A stretch of 64,000 nt of DNA, taken from assembly GCF_000379665.1 (NCBI RefSeq), contig NZ_KB903370.1:128014-192013 (forward strand). The letters are read 5' to 3'. Shown piece after piece: positions 56,901 through 64,000 of the stretch; within the stretch, counting starts at the first letter, position 1, and each line of letters opens with the position of its first letter. Made by a program: the position numbers and the translations under genes. Origin of the DNA: Butyricimonas synergistica DSM 23225. Its GTDB lineage: Bacteria; Bacteroidota; Bacteroidia; Bacteroidales; Marinifilaceae. The notes below the pieces were generated by a model, which was not told the origin of the DNA, made no database searches, and saw nothing but the letters and a program-made list of their open reading frames with translations.

Positions 56901-57132
56901 GCCGAACCTTACCGTCGACCAACATCTCACAAGCACCGCATTTCCCTATACCACAAGCCAACGAACGCCCCCGCCCGTCTATACTATGGCTATGCACGGG
57001 AAAACCCGCCTGATGTAATGCAGCCGCAATGGTATAACCACATTCTCCTTCTACTTTCTTTCCGTTAAAAGTGAACACCACTTTATTTCGTTTTGGCACA
57101 TCCAGAATAGGATGCAAATTAATTTTCGACAT
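53902..57132 (-). CDS. Very large fused iron-sulfur/FAD oxidoreductase (HcnA-HcnB-HcnC-like)
   Basis: A 1076-residue protein. Residues 15-82: 2Fe-2S ferredoxin-like domain with Cys60, Cys65, Cys68 and Cys80 (the HcnA-like small subunit). About 115-400: pyridine-nucleotide-disulfide oxidoreductase domain with GAGPAG at 121-126 and ATGAVPFMPAFE (HcnB-like). About 470-520: 4Fe-4S pair (CNPCSFACP, CIGCMECVYQCP). About 590-660: BFD-like 2Fe-2S domain (CHCDDVTLDDVM, GPCRGKRCIPR). About 690-1060: DAO-type FAD domain with GGGIAGSALF (HcnC/sarcosine-oxidase-like). Family inference: oxidation of an amino or imino acid, opine or glycine-like substrate with electrons passed along the clusters. Substrate unknown. 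Cytoplasmic, apparently monocistronic. Confidence 0.88.
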   Translation of the reverse strand: MSKINLHPILDVPKRNKVVFTFNGKKVEGECGYTIAAALHQAGFPVHSHSIDGRGRSLACGIGKCGACEMLVDGKVRRICVTKVDGVKEVRELAQGEMPERCDAHGQETRKILRTTVVIVGAGPAGLAVREEFNKYGVDNIVIDNNDKIGGQFNMQTHQFFFFEKEKRFGGMRGFDIAKTLAGENMEGIYLNSTVWDVLEGKRIAVKNLETDTVFFVDTEYLVVATGAVPFMPAFENDDLPGVYTAAVVQKMMNNELTLLGKNVLTVGAGNIGYLTSYQLMQAGANVKAIIEAMPKEGGFPVQANRVRRLAIPIMTSHVLLKAIPNEDHTGIKGAVIAECENFKAVPGTERILEGIDVINICTGLIPDNQLLTKGRAVFGERCYAAGDAVRIGEGTSAVLRGKQAATEIMLDMGTRVSYDDYLVLSKEYIDAQQHPVRILEAPCLPDTERMRKRGFVQMDCLYGFACNPCSFACPHGAITKSSTSTVPHVDYDKCIGCMECVYQCPGLAIFGYDLRKDSLFLPIEYEVKEKEVVYLVNNYGERLGDGIVEKVLHKPNKTNIARVKALNIHDEELVKVRGFVLKERYPECLELEPLLKDEKGVTFICHCDDVTLDDVMKIVGDRTFISIDEIKHTTRLGMGPCRGKRCIPRLKTALRAKGIEIVGDATPRAPLSNQLNLGELYPPKRGEEYRVANRSDFKKVEVGALIAGGGIAGSALFRYMAEAGLNPVLVNADRGSSWRNIGGGRTAFSLPELAEIAEHNHAIFKELQGLSNIDYKTTRYINLAHDEATFEALDASRAWSDAYMVEPKNFQKEISPYFDTKSKRYLGALITNDCWQATPGKVVDLIRNMGIHAGGRVVEDCKVLEVMKEGSAYSILVLTHDKKYVEFRTDVFVNALGAGAGKICEGLGIHAGLYPVRHQAFITRRLPMLGKNGDSLDMLIDRQEYKGFSAVYGQQLVHTGQIIGCASPRVDALRTDKNLILNTKEFIEIISEFFVDWMPKLAGVSIQATWSGYYTEPRYIIDPELGLFVGMRGHGFMLSQYLAKMYVDKLMGRPVPEYFDKLKLNAPGLSEKAFK

Positions 57133-57191
57133 AAGTATATTATTAGTTAGGTTATTAGATTCTTCTGCAATATAGAATATAGAACAAAAAA

Positions 57192-57215
57192 AAAAGCTGA
57201 CAAAAGTCAGCTTTT
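57192..57215 (-). terminator. Terminator of the MazG-hypothetical operon
   Basis: A 10-bp stem AAAAGCTGAC/GTCAGCTTTT (57192-57201 with 57206-57215) with a T-run on the minus strand (complement of the A-run at 57184-57195). It lies about 24 bp beyond the stop at 57239. Confidence 0.85.
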
Positions 57216-57238
57216 CAAATTTATCACTCTTTTAACAT

Positions 57239-57589
57239 TTAATTCTTCTCTCTGGAAAACGTAAATTTACCCTCTATTCCTTGCCCGTCCTTACTCAGAC
57301 CGACAATCGTATCATCATCCACCAACACTCCGAACCAACTGTCTAATTCGTAATCTATCTCGTGTTCGGAATGAATAATATCAAATTCCTCGGCATCCAG
57401 TTTCACCTTATGTCCTTCCAACGATCCGATTAAAAACTCTTGCAACATATATGCGTCGTCATCATTCAACTTATCCGTAAAAATAATTCTTCCGGACAAT
57501 TCATTCCCTTCCTGCTTCAAGAATAACTCTCCTTCGGCTACACCGTAACCGTAATCCTCCTTGTATTTCCACTTACCCGTTAAATCCAC
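57239..57589 (-). CDS. Small conserved hypothetical protein after MazG
   Basis: A 116-residue protein starting at GTG 57589, ten bases after the MazG stop. It is beta-rich and acidic: DLTGKWKYKEDYGYGVAEGE, then repeated turn-strand units, ending GKFTFSREKN. The pattern (strand-turn-strand with ELSGRI and VKLDAEEFD) resembles small lipocalin-like or immunoglobulin-like stress proteins, but no family is certain. No signal peptide, so cytoplasmic. It is probably co-transcribed with MazG and its function is unknown. Confidence 0.65.
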   Translation of the reverse strand: MDLTGKWKYKEDYGYGVAEGELFLKQEGNELSGRIIFTDKLNDDDAYMLQEFLIGSLEGHKVKLDAEEFDIIHSEHEIDYELDSWFGVLVDDDTIVGLSKDGQGIEGKFTFSREKN

Positions 57590-57599
57590 CTTAGTAATT

Positions 57600-58391
57600 T
57601 TAGATTATTTCCTGTTTCTTCGCCTCGTTCCAATACTCGTCCATTTCTTCCAACGTCATATCGTTCAATTTCTTTCCGGCTTCATTCGCCTTTTCCTCGA
57701 TAAACGAAAAACGGCGGATAAACTTCCGGTTTGCCTTTTCCAGTGCATCTTCCGGATTAATCCCGTACAGACGTCCGGCATTAATCATGGCAAACATGAA
57801 ATCACCGAATTCCTCTTCCATATGTTCTTGATCTGCTTTCGCCACTTCTACTTCCAACTCTCCAAGTTCTTCCCGCACTTTCAGCCACACGTCCTCCTTC
57901 TGGTGCCAATCAAAGCCAACTCCCCTCACTTTATCTTGTATCCGATAAGCCTTCACCAATGCAGGCAAGGCATCGGGTACCCCTTCCAACACCTTATGAT
58001 GCCGTCCCTTTTCCTTCAATTTCAATTGCTCCCAGTTACGACTCACGTCATCCTCGTTCTCAACCTTCACATCCCCGTATATATGAGGATGCCGGTAACG
58101 CAACTTCGCACAAATCTCTTCCAGCACCCCGGTAATATCAAATTCGCCTTTCTCCTCGCCGATCACAGCATAAAAAACAATATGCATAAGTAAATCCCCC
58201 AACTCCTTTTTCACCTCCTGCATATCCCCCTTTACGATGGCATCACCCAACTCGTACACCTCCTCCACGGTCAACGTCCGCAATGACTCTAACGTCTGTT
58301 TATGATCCCACGGGCACTTTTCCCGCAGTGTCGACATTATATCTAATAACTCGGCGAAAGCCTCTTCTTGTTTACTAAAATCCTTCTCCAT
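57600..58391 (-). CDS. mazG: MazG nucleoside triphosphate pyrophosphohydrolase
   Basis: A 263-residue protein from ATG 58391; a 4-codon longer start (58403) exists. It has two tandem MazG domains: the first with EEVYELGDAIVKGD and KKELGDLLMHIVFY (the EExxE...ExxD metal site), the second with REELGELEVEVAK and EEFGDFMFAMIN. The length matches housekeeping MazG rather than short iMazG. Role: hydrolyses damaged or non-canonical NTPs to NMP and pyrophosphate. It is divergent from PhoH, with about 100 bp of AT-rich repeats between the starts, and is followed by the small hypothetical gene. Confidence 0.95.
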   Translation of the reverse strand: MEKDFSKQEEAFAELLDIMSTLREKCPWDHKQTLESLRTLTVEEVYELGDAIVKGDMQEVKKELGDLLMHIVFYAVIGEEKGEFDITGVLEEICAKLRYRHPHIYGDVKVENEDDVSRNWEQLKLKEKGRHHKVLEGVPDALPALVKAYRIQDKVRGVGFDWHQKEDVWLKVREELGELEVEVAKADQEHMEEEFGDFMFAMINAGRLYGINPEDALEKANRKFIRRFSFIEEKANEAGKKLNDMTLEEMDEYWNEAKKQEII

Positions 58392-58494
58392 GTTTAACTT
58401 CACGCTAATGAAAAATTTTCAATTCTCAACTTTTAATTTTCAATTGTTTTCCCTACTTTGCACCTGCAAAAATAAGCTATTTATTTTAAGTTTC

Positions 58495-59442
58495 ATGATA
58501 GAGAAAAGAATAAGTATTGGAAACATTGATCCGATTGACTTTTACGGCATTAACAACGCAAAATTCATCACGTTAAAAGAATTTTTTCCAAAATTGAAAA
58601 TCACAGCCCGGGGGGATGAAATCATTATTCAGGGAGAAGAAAGTGATATTAACGTCCTCGTGGCAAAAATTAATGCCCTCTTGGAACATTATAATAAATA
58701 CAATATGCTCACGATAGCCAACCTCAAAAGAATCATTCTTGAGGATGAAATCGTAGAGGACCCTGAAGACCCGGCATCCATCATTGTTTTCGGAAACAAC
58801 GGGAAAACCATTCGTGCCAGAACGGCAAATCAGCGAAAATTGGTTGATTTAGAGAGGACGAACGATTTACTTTTTGCCACGGGACCTGCCGGATCGGGAA
58901 AAACCTATACAGCAATAGCACTAGCTGTCAAATCCTTGCGTAACAAAGAAGTAAAACGCATCATACTCAGCCGCCCCGCCGTGGAAGCCGGCGAAAGCCT
59001 AGGATTTCTGCCGGGTGACATGAAAGAAAAAGTAGACCCCTACTTGCAACCCTTGTACGATGCTCTTTCCGATATGATACCACCCAAGAAACTCTCGGAA
59101 TACTTGGAAACGGAAATCATACAGATTGCCCCGCTGGCGTACATGAGGGGACGCACCCTGAATGATGCTTTCGTTATTCTCGACGAAGCCCAGAATACGA
59201 CAAAGAACCAATTAAAAATGTTCCTGACACGTATGGGTGTCAATGCCAAATTTGTAGTCACGGGTGACATGAGTCAAATCGACCTGCCCCGGCACAGCGA
59301 CTCGGGACTTATCCATGCTTTCAAATTACTGCATGGCATCAAGGGCATCGCCTTTGTCGAGTTCGACACAAGTGACATCGTGCGCCACAGGCTGGTAAAG
59401 GACATTGTCAACGCATATAATAACGAAGAAAAAACTAAATAA
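58495..59442 (+). CDS. phoH: PhoH family ATPase (YbeZ-like)
   Basis: A 315-residue protein from ATG 58495 ([18 protein letters not shown]). A 35-codon longer frame reaches back through the repeat-rich intergenic DNA and is not credible. Walker [12 protein letters not shown] lies near residue 127, with [13 protein letters not shown] and [20 protein letters not shown] as in PhoH/YbeZ. Role: cytoplasmic RNA-associated ATPase linked to rRNA maturation with YbeY. A TACTTTGC-like box lies at 58454-58461. It is followed 20 bp later by purC. Confidence 0.94.
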   Translation: MIEKRISIGNIDPIDFYGINNAKFITLKEFFPKLKITARGDEIIIQGEESDINVLVAKINALLEHYNKYNMLTIANLKRIILEDEIVEDPEDPASIIVFGNNGKTIRARTANQRKLVDLERTNDLLFATGPAGSGKTYTAIALAVKSLRNKEVKRIILSRPAVEAGESLGFLPGDMKEKVDPYLQPLYDALSDMIPPKKLSEYLETEIIQIAPLAYMRGRTLNDAFVILDEAQNTTKNQLKMFLTRMGVNAKFVVTGDMSQIDLPRHSDSGLIHAFKLLHGIKGIAFVEFDTSDIVRHRLVKDIVNAYNNEEKTK

Positions 59443-59462
59443 CGGATCTTAAAGCAAATAAC

Positions 59463-60413
59463 ATGGAAGCGATTGTAAAAACAAATTTCAAATTTCCGAA
59501 ACAGAAGGATGAATACGTCGGCAAAGTACGTGACGTGTATAACATCAACGACGAATACCTCGTTATGCTGGTATCCGACAGAATTTCCGCTTTCGACGTG
59601 GTACTCCCGAAAGGAATACCTTACAAAGGACAAATCTTAAACCAGATTGCCGCAAAATTTCTGGATGCGACAGCAGACATCGTGCCGAACTGGAAAATAG
59701 CCACACCCGATCCGATGGTAACCATTGGTCACAGATGCGAGCCTTTCAAAGTTGAAATGGTCATCCGTGGTTATTTGGCAGGAAGCGCATGGAGAGAATA
59801 CAAAGCCGGAAACAGAACCCTTTGCGGTTTGCCTTTACCTGAAGGTATGGTAGAGAATCAAAAATTCCCGACGCCACTCGTTACCCCGACCACCAAAGCA
59901 ATGGAAGGACATGACGAGAATATCTCTAAAGAGGAAATCATCGCTTCCGGATTGGTAAGTAAAGAAGATTACGAGGCTATCGAGAAATACACCCTTGCCC
60001 TTTTCCAAAGAGGTACTGAAATTGCAGCTAAAATGGGATTGATTCTAGTAGATACCAAATACGAGTTCGGTAAAAAAGACGGTAAGATCTATTTGATCGA
60101 CGAAATACATACGCCGGACTCTTCTCGTTATTTCTACGCAGAAGGTTACGAAGAACGTCTTGCCAAAGGGGAAAAACAACGCCAATTATCCAAAGAATTC
60201 GTACGCGAATGGTTAATGGAAAATGGTTTCCAAGGAAAAGCCGGTCAGCAAGTACCTGAAATGACCCCGGAAGTGGTAAACAATATTACCGATCGTTACA
60301 TTGAATTGTACGAACATATCACCGGAACGAAATTCGTGAAAGCAGAGAACACCAACGTTCTCGCCCGTATCGAAAAGAACGTGAACGACTGCCTTGCCTC
60401 GTTATTGAAATAA
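59463..60413 (+). CDS. purC: Phosphoribosylaminoimidazole-succinocarboxamide synthase PurC
   Basis: A 316-residue SAICAR synthetase of the longer Bacteroidota/eukaryote-like type. Hallmarks: [20 protein letters not shown] and [17 protein letters not shown] near the N-terminus, [14 protein letters not shown], and [14 protein letters not shown]. Reaction: CAIR, aspartate and ATP to SAICAR, step 8 of purine synthesis. It is 20 bp after phoH on the same strand and ends at a strong hairpin terminator. No upstream riboswitch or PurR-type site was recognised. Confidence 0.97.
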   Translation: MEAIVKTNFKFPKQKDEYVGKVRDVYNINDEYLVMLVSDRISAFDVVLPKGIPYKGQILNQIAAKFLDATADIVPNWKIATPDPMVTIGHRCEPFKVEMVIRGYLAGSAWREYKAGNRTLCGLPLPEGMVENQKFPTPLVTPTTKAMEGHDENISKEEIIASGLVSKEDYEAIEKYTLALFQRGTEIAAKMGLILVDTKYEFGKKDGKIYLIDEIHTPDSSRYFYAEGYEERLAKGEKQRQLSKEFVREWLMENGFQGKAGQQVPEMTPEVVNNITDRYIELYEHITGTKFVKAENTNVLARIEKNVNDCLASLLK

Positions 60414-60415
60414 AC

Positions 60416-60447
60416 AAAAAGCCCGCTCACGAGCGGGCTTTTATTTT
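60416..60447. terminator. Bidirectional terminator between purC and the subtilase gene
   Basis: GCCCGCTC/GAGCGGGC forms a perfect 8-bp GC stem with a 2-base loop (60421-60438), flanked by AAAAA and TTTTATTTTA. It can serve both strands. Confidence 0.92.
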
Positions 60448-62041
60448 ACTTTGCCATCTCCTCCGCTAACTTCATAGCTTCATACCCGTTCAACATTCCC
60501 CCGCTAATACTCATATCACTGAATTTAAGAGGAATCCGGACAAGCTTACACGTCTGGTTACAAGGAGTTACAGTCTTCATTAAAATGTCTTTCACTTGAG
60601 CCGCTGTCAAACTCGGGTAATACATACGAATAAGAGCTGCAACACCCGCACATACCGGAGATGCCATACTTGTCCCTGATTGTTGAGCATAGCCACCCGG
60701 CACCTGGCTATATATGTTATGACCGGGAGCGAACAAATCAACCGACTTCTTTCCGTAATTGGAAAAAATCACCAACTTGTTATTCTTATCTACAGCTCTC
60801 AAATTAGACCCGTGTGCCCCGACACATATATAACAAGCCTGTGTTTCCGGTTTGGAGGGGCGTCCGGGATAAACGTTCACTTGATCTATATTCTTACTAT
60901 TATTCCCGGCTGCACGTACAATCAAAACATCATGAGCAGCCGCATAATCCATCGCTTCTTCTATCCATTTTTGCGTACTGCTAAGAGCTGTATATTTCCC
61001 GAAGCTCATGTTTATCACCTTCGCCCCGTTATCCACAGCATAACGAATCGCTAAAGCAATATCTTTATCTTCCTCGTCGCCCCCGGGAGGCACCACTTGC
61101 AACAACATAATCTGTACCCCCTGGGCAATACCGTACACCCCCGAATTGGGCTCCTGTACACCTCCAATCGTGGAAGCGACGTGAGTACCATGCTTGCTAC
61201 ACGAGGCTATCGGGAAATAAGGATGACCATATTTTCGATCGTTCATATCATAAGGATCGTCCCCTATCACTTTACGAATATCAAAAGCAATTGTAAATAA
61301 CTCTTTGTCCGACTCTATTGTCCGCAGAAGGATGCGTTCCTTCGTGAGAATCTTTTCCACTGTATCCGGCTCTACCCGGGGCAATGGCTTCCCGGCTTTA
61401 AGCATTTCTATTTTCTCCTCGTTCGTCAATACCGGCTCAGTGGCTTTTCGAACCATATGCTCCTTATACGCCTTTTTAAACCAAGCTTGCTTCTTGATTC
61501 GCTTGATCTCTTTCAATTTCTCTTGCGCCTCTATACTCTCTCGTTCGTATTCAACTTTTCTGATACCATAAGTACGATATAATGAAACAAACAAATCCCG
61601 TTCCTCCTGGGACATCTTTCTCATATCGCCTTTGTAAGTCTTCAGCAGCCAACTATACGTGCGCAATTCTTCAGGGACACCCCGAGATTGGGAATCTCCA
61701 TCCCGGGTTCCCATGAAATTCCACCCGTGAATATCATCCGTGTAACCGTTATGGTCATCATCTTTTCCATTTCCGACAATTTCTCCCAGGTTACGCCATA
61801 ACACGGGACGTAACATTTGTGCTGTCGTGTCAAATCCCGAATCGATCACGGCAACAATCAGGGATGCGGGCTTCTTTCCCGGTAACAATTCCTTGTAAAT
61901 ACGATGTACCCCGGTTCCGAACATACTGTCCTGCTCGACATCCCGCAAGAACCAATCTAAAGGATAGCTTTCCCTTTGTGCCTTACTTATTTCCGGCAAC
62001 ACGAAAAGCATCAAGAACGCCAACAATTTCATTTTATTCAT
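60446..62041 (-). CDS. Subtilisin-like (S8) serine peptidase with large insertion
   Basis: A 531-residue exported protease from ATG 62041 (MNKMKLLAFLMLF); longer starts to 62077 exist, and the numbering below is from 62077. Signal peptide ends near EISKAQ. Catalytic triad is complete: Asp79 (VIDSG), His296 (HGTHVAS), Ser470 (GTSMASP), oxyanion Asn in AAGNNSKN. The Asp-His spacing is about 217 residues instead of about 30, because of a charged, helix-rich insert (roughly 130-280, with QEKLKEIKRIKK). No lipobox or T9SS C-terminal domain is obvious. It is monocistronic or shares a transcript with the phosphatase upstream (19-bp gap). Confidence 0.92.
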   Translation of the reverse strand: MNKMKLLAFLMLFVLPEISKAQRESYPLDWFLRDVEQDSMFGTGVHRIYKELLPGKKPASLIVAVIDSGFDTTAQMLRPVLWRNLGEIVGNGKDDDHNGYTDDIHGWNFMGTRDGDSQSRGVPEELRTYSWLLKTYKGDMRKMSQEERDLFVSLYRTYGIRKVEYERESIEAQEKLKEIKRIKKQAWFKKAYKEHMVRKATEPVLTNEEKIEMLKAGKPLPRVEPDTVEKILTKERILLRTIESDKELFTIAFDIRKVIGDDPYDMNDRKYGHPYFPIASCSKHGTHVASTIGGVQEPNSGVYGIAQGVQIMLLQVVPPGGDEEDKDIALAIRYAVDNGAKVINMSFGKYTALSSTQKWIEEAMDYAAAHDVLIVRAAGNNSKNIDQVNVYPGRPSKPETQACYICVGAHGSNLRAVDKNNKLVIFSNYGKKSVDLFAPGHNIYSQVPGGYAQQSGTSMASPVCAGVAALIRMYYPSLTAAQVKDILMKTVTPCNQTCKLVRIPLKFSDMSISGGMLNGYEAMKLAEEMAK

Positions 62042-62096
62042 CATTCCACTTTTAAATATTATCTTGATATTCCCCAAAACACCTCGTCAATAATCT

Positions 62097-62570
62097 TTAA
62101 TCTTCCAATCGTTCCAATAATCCTTCCACGGCATCTTCCAGCAAATCCAACACCAGTTCAAATCCCGCATCCCCTCCATAATAAGGATCGGGCACACTAT
62201 CCCGATAAGAAAAACGCTGACAGAAATCCGTCATCTTGTAAATCTTCTCCCTCTCTTCTTTCGTACTTGCCATCCGTCGCAAATCCCGTACATTCTGATC
62301 GTCCATTCCGATAATCATATCAAAGTTCTCGAAATCCGCATCAGGATAAAACTTTCGCGACAAACTGGTTAACTCGTACCCCCTCCGGATTGCGTGCCGC
62401 TGCATACGTTCATCTGCTGGGTCCCCCGAATGATAACCACTAATACCAGCCGAATCAATATAAAACTGTTCCTCCATTCCCCTCTCCTTCACGTAATGCT
62501 TCATAATTGCCTCGGCGCTAGGAGAACGGCATATATTTCCCAAACAAATAAATAATATCCTTCTTTTCAT
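62097..62570 (-). CDS. Low-molecular-weight protein tyrosine phosphatase
   Basis: A 157-residue phosphatase from ATG 62570 (MKRRILFICLGNICRSPSAE); an 18-codon longer frame runs into a repeat and is unlikely. The catalytic P-loop CLGNICRS is at residues 9-16, and the general-acid Asp lies in VPDPYYGG near 128. Length and motifs are complete. Role: dephosphorylates tyrosine on proteins, often of capsule or signalling systems. It precedes the subtilase gene. The upstream sequence contains the inverted repeat at 62591-62652. Confidence 0.94.
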   Translation of the reverse strand: MKRRILFICLGNICRSPSAEAIMKHYVKERGMEEQFYIDSAGISGYHSGDPADERMQRHAIRRGYELTSLSRKFYPDADFENFDMIIGMDDQNVRDLRRMASTKEEREKIYKMTDFCQRFSYRDSVPDPYYGGDAGFELVLDLLEDAVEGLLERLED

Positions 62571-62590
62571 ACCAACTCGTTTAAAAATAA

Positions 62591-62652
62591 AAGGTTTATA
62601 AAGTTCATAAAGCAGAACGGACACCCGTAACTTTACAAACTTTATAAACCTT
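62591..62652. repeat. Inverted copy of an AT-rich repeat
   Basis: AAGGTTTATAAAGTT (62591-62605) and its exact complement AACTTTATAAACCTT (62638-62652) form a 15-bp stem with a 32-base loop before the phosphatase gene. The same 15-mer occurs at 21130-21144. Confidence 0.7.
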
Positions 62653-62667
62653 ATAAACTTTAAGAAC

Positions 62668-63618
62668 TCAATTAAACAAGGAATCTACAAACTCTTCCCG
62701 GTTAAATACTTGTAGATCATCTATCTTTTCCCCTATACCGATATATTTTACCGGAATCTTAAATTGATCCGAAATACCTATAACGACTCCCCCTTTTGCA
62801 GTACCGTCCAATTTCGTGATTGCCAAAGCATTCACCTCCGTTGCCAGAGTAAACTGTTTAGCTTGTTCATATGCATTCTGCCCGGTAGACCCGTCAAGGA
62901 CAAGCAATATTTCGTGCGGGGCATCAGGGATAACCTTTTGCATCACTTTCTTGATCTTGGTCAACTCGTTCATCAAATTAATTTTATTATGAAGCCGACC
63001 TGCTGTATCAATCAACACGATATCTGCATTTTCCGCTTTTGCTTTGCTCAAAGTGTCAAACGCCACGGATGCAGGGTCAGCACCCATCCCTTGTTTCACG
63101 ATAGGCACCCCGACACGCTCTGCCCAAATCACCAATTGATCGACAGCCGCAGCTCTAAAAGTATCAGCGGCACCCAAGACAACCGACTTCCCGGCAGCTT
63201 TAAATTTATGTGCCAACTTCCCGATTGTCGTCGTTTTCCCAACACCATTCACCCCGACAACCATAATCACGTAAGGTCCGTGTCCTTCAGGCAAACTCAA
63301 AGAATCATAATCCGTCGAATTGTTTTCTTTTAACAAATCAACAATCTCTTCTTTCAAAACCCGATTCAACTCGTCCGTACCTATATACTTGTCACGTTGT
63401 ACTCTTTTTTCTATCCTATCTATAATGCGAAGAGTCGTATCTACACCCACGTCAGAAGTAATTAATACTTCCTCCAAATTATCCAGCACTTCGTCATCAA
63501 CCTTTGATTTTCCGACAATTGCCCTGGATAACTTTTTGAATACACTCTCTTTTGTTTTCTCTAACCCTTTGTCAAGGCTTTCTTTCTTCTTGCTATTAAA
63601 TAAACCAAATAATGCCAT
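62668..63618 (-). CDS. ftsY: Signal recognition particle receptor FtsY
   Basis: A 316-residue protein from ATG 63618 (MALFGLFNSKKKES), 2 codons inside a GTG-started frame. Short basic A region (about 1-30), N domain, then the G domain with GVNGVGKTTTIGKLA (Walker A/G1), DTAGRLHN (G3), TKLDGTAKGG (G4) and GIGEKIDDLQVF at the end. Length is normal for Bacteroidota FtsY. Role: docks ribosome-SRP complexes at the inner membrane. It is transcribed in the same direction as the rRNA operon at the window edge, with the operon terminator between them. Confidence 0.97.
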   Translation of the reverse strand: MALFGLFNSKKKESLDKGLEKTKESVFKKLSRAIVGKSKVDDEVLDNLEEVLITSDVGVDTTLRIIDRIEKRVQRDKYIGTDELNRVLKEEIVDLLKENNSTDYDSLSLPEGHGPYVIMVVGVNGVGKTTTIGKLAHKFKAAGKSVVLGAADTFRAAAVDQLVIWAERVGVPIVKQGMGADPASVAFDTLSKAKAENADIVLIDTAGRLHNKINLMNELTKIKKVMQKVIPDAPHEILLVLDGSTGQNAYEQAKQFTLATEVNALAITKLDGTAKGGVVIGISDQFKIPVKYIGIGEKIDDLQVFNREEFVDSLFN

Positions 63619-63654
63619 TTCCACGTAAATTGATTCAGAGCACTAAGATAGGAA

Positions 63655-63690
63655 AATAAATTGAAAATTGAGAATTGAAAATTGAAAATG
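63655..63690. repeat. Short tandem TTGAAAATTG repeat
   Basis: ATTGAAAATTG/AGAATTGAAAATTGAAAATG is reiterated here between ftsY and the 5S gene. The same unit, in the other orientation, lies at about 58410-58445 between mazG and phoH. Confidence 0.55.
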
Positions 63691-63707
63691 ATTCGGATAC
63701 TATAAAG

Positions 63708-63742
63708 ATAAAAAAAGAGCGAGTCATTTGAACTCGCTCTCT
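63708..63742 (-). terminator. Terminator of the rRNA operon
   Basis: A stem of 8 bp or more, GAGCGAGT/ACTCGCTC (63717-63724 with 63732-63739), just past the 5S 3' end on the minus strand. The T-run is the complement of the A-run at 63709-63716. Confidence 0.9.
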
Positions 63743-63747
63743 CTAAA

Positions 63748-63857
63748 TTTGGCATCGACCTACTCTCCCACCTTTCGGCAGTACCATCGGCGCTAACGGG
63801 CTTAACTTCTCTGTTCGGGATGGGAAGAGGTGGATCACCGTCGCTATAGACACCGTT
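63748..63857 (-). rRNA. rrf: 5S ribosomal RNA
   Basis: The reverse complement reads GGTGTCTATAGCGACGGTGA, CCACCTCTTCCCATCCCGAA, AGTAGGTCGATGCC, the conserved 5S core of Bacteroidota. The ends are estimated to within a few bases. In the minus-strand direction the 23S gene would precede it, beyond position 64000. Confidence 0.95.
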
Positions 63858-64000
63858 TAATACCATTCAAAGTCGTTTCCAACTCACGTCACTCCAGCGT
63901 GGCACTCTTGCCAACCGTGACAAATATCTTTAAAGTCCATTATTCATTCATGCCTTCAAGCGATTGTTTTGACAATCGCTTGGAACGTTAATCGAATCAT
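63858..64000 (-). other. 23S-5S spacer (part)
   Basis: About 140 bp upstream of the 5S gene with no tRNA. A perfect 11-bp hairpin (63957-63967 with 63972-63982) may belong to 23S processing. The 23S end itself was not identified inside the window. Confidence 0.5.

Noticed and set aside
63561..63866. A 101-residue minus-strand frame
   Set aside because: It overlaps the 5S rRNA gene and the ftsY start.
1..64000. CRISPR arrays, tRNAs, insertion sequences or prophage
   Set aside because: No regular repeat-spacer pattern, cloverleaf, transposase or integrase was recognised on either strand.

Overview
The window looks like a chromosomal piece of a Bacteroidales bacterium, probably near Odoribacteraceae/Butyricimonas. 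That placement is inferred, not shown. The reasons are two ECF sigma/FecR/SusC/SusD gene sets, Bacteroidota-type promoters (TTTG, about 20 bases, TAnnTTTG), Gld-type ABC genes, DUF6443/Rhs proteins, tandem FKBP isomerases and lipoboxes throughout. No insertion sequence, prophage, CRISPR array or tRNA was seen.

Layout. 0-3.7 kb: ParA (cut by the window edge), an AlkD-like DNA glycosylase, an ABC-F protein and a small acidic protein. 3.7-17.1 kb (locus A, minus strand): ECF sigma, FecR, SusC, SusD, a peptidase-like lipoprotein lacking its active site, a TlpA-type oxidoreductase, a metzincin-type protease and, beyond a terminator, a beta-propeller lipoprotein. 17.2-21.0 kb: an orphan HicB-like antitoxin, then a GldA-like ATPase with a GldF-GldG fusion. 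21.2-30.8 kb (locus B): a second sigma/FecR/SusC/SusD set with its own inactive peptidase-like lipoprotein and a TlpA-type gene split by a one-base frameshift in a G7 tract. 30.8-35.9 kb: Tex, a repeat-rich intergenic region, a LolD-type ATPase, two FKBP isomerases and a DUF3127 protein. 35.9-45.5 kb, more AT-rich: a thioredoxin-like lipoprotein broken at two homopolymers, a four-helix membrane protein, an Rhs protein, a giant secreted Rhs-partner protein and a response regulator with Glu in place of the phosphoacceptor Asp. 45.5-64 kb: MenA, an S1 protein, an AraC regulator divergent from an RND efflux operon, a very large fused iron-sulfur/FAD oxidoreductase, MazG, PhoH, PurC, a subtilase, a low-molecular-weight phosphatase, FtsY and the 5S rRNA end of an rRNA operon.

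How they work together. In both SusCD loci a sigma/anti-sigma pair probably senses occupancy of the SusC transporter, whose N-terminal STN domain is the usual signalling module, and switches on the import genes. Locus A also carries a metzincin and a thioredoxin-fold protein. Together with a lipoprotein that keeps a metallopeptidase-like scaffold without its catalytic residues, this suggests capture of proteins or peptides rather than glycans. The Rhs locus resembles a surface or polymorphic-toxin module with a variable C-terminus and a membrane protein in the immunity position. The two SusCD loci with their inactivated peptidase-fold lipoproteins, and the Rhs pair, are the best candidates for undescribed biology here.
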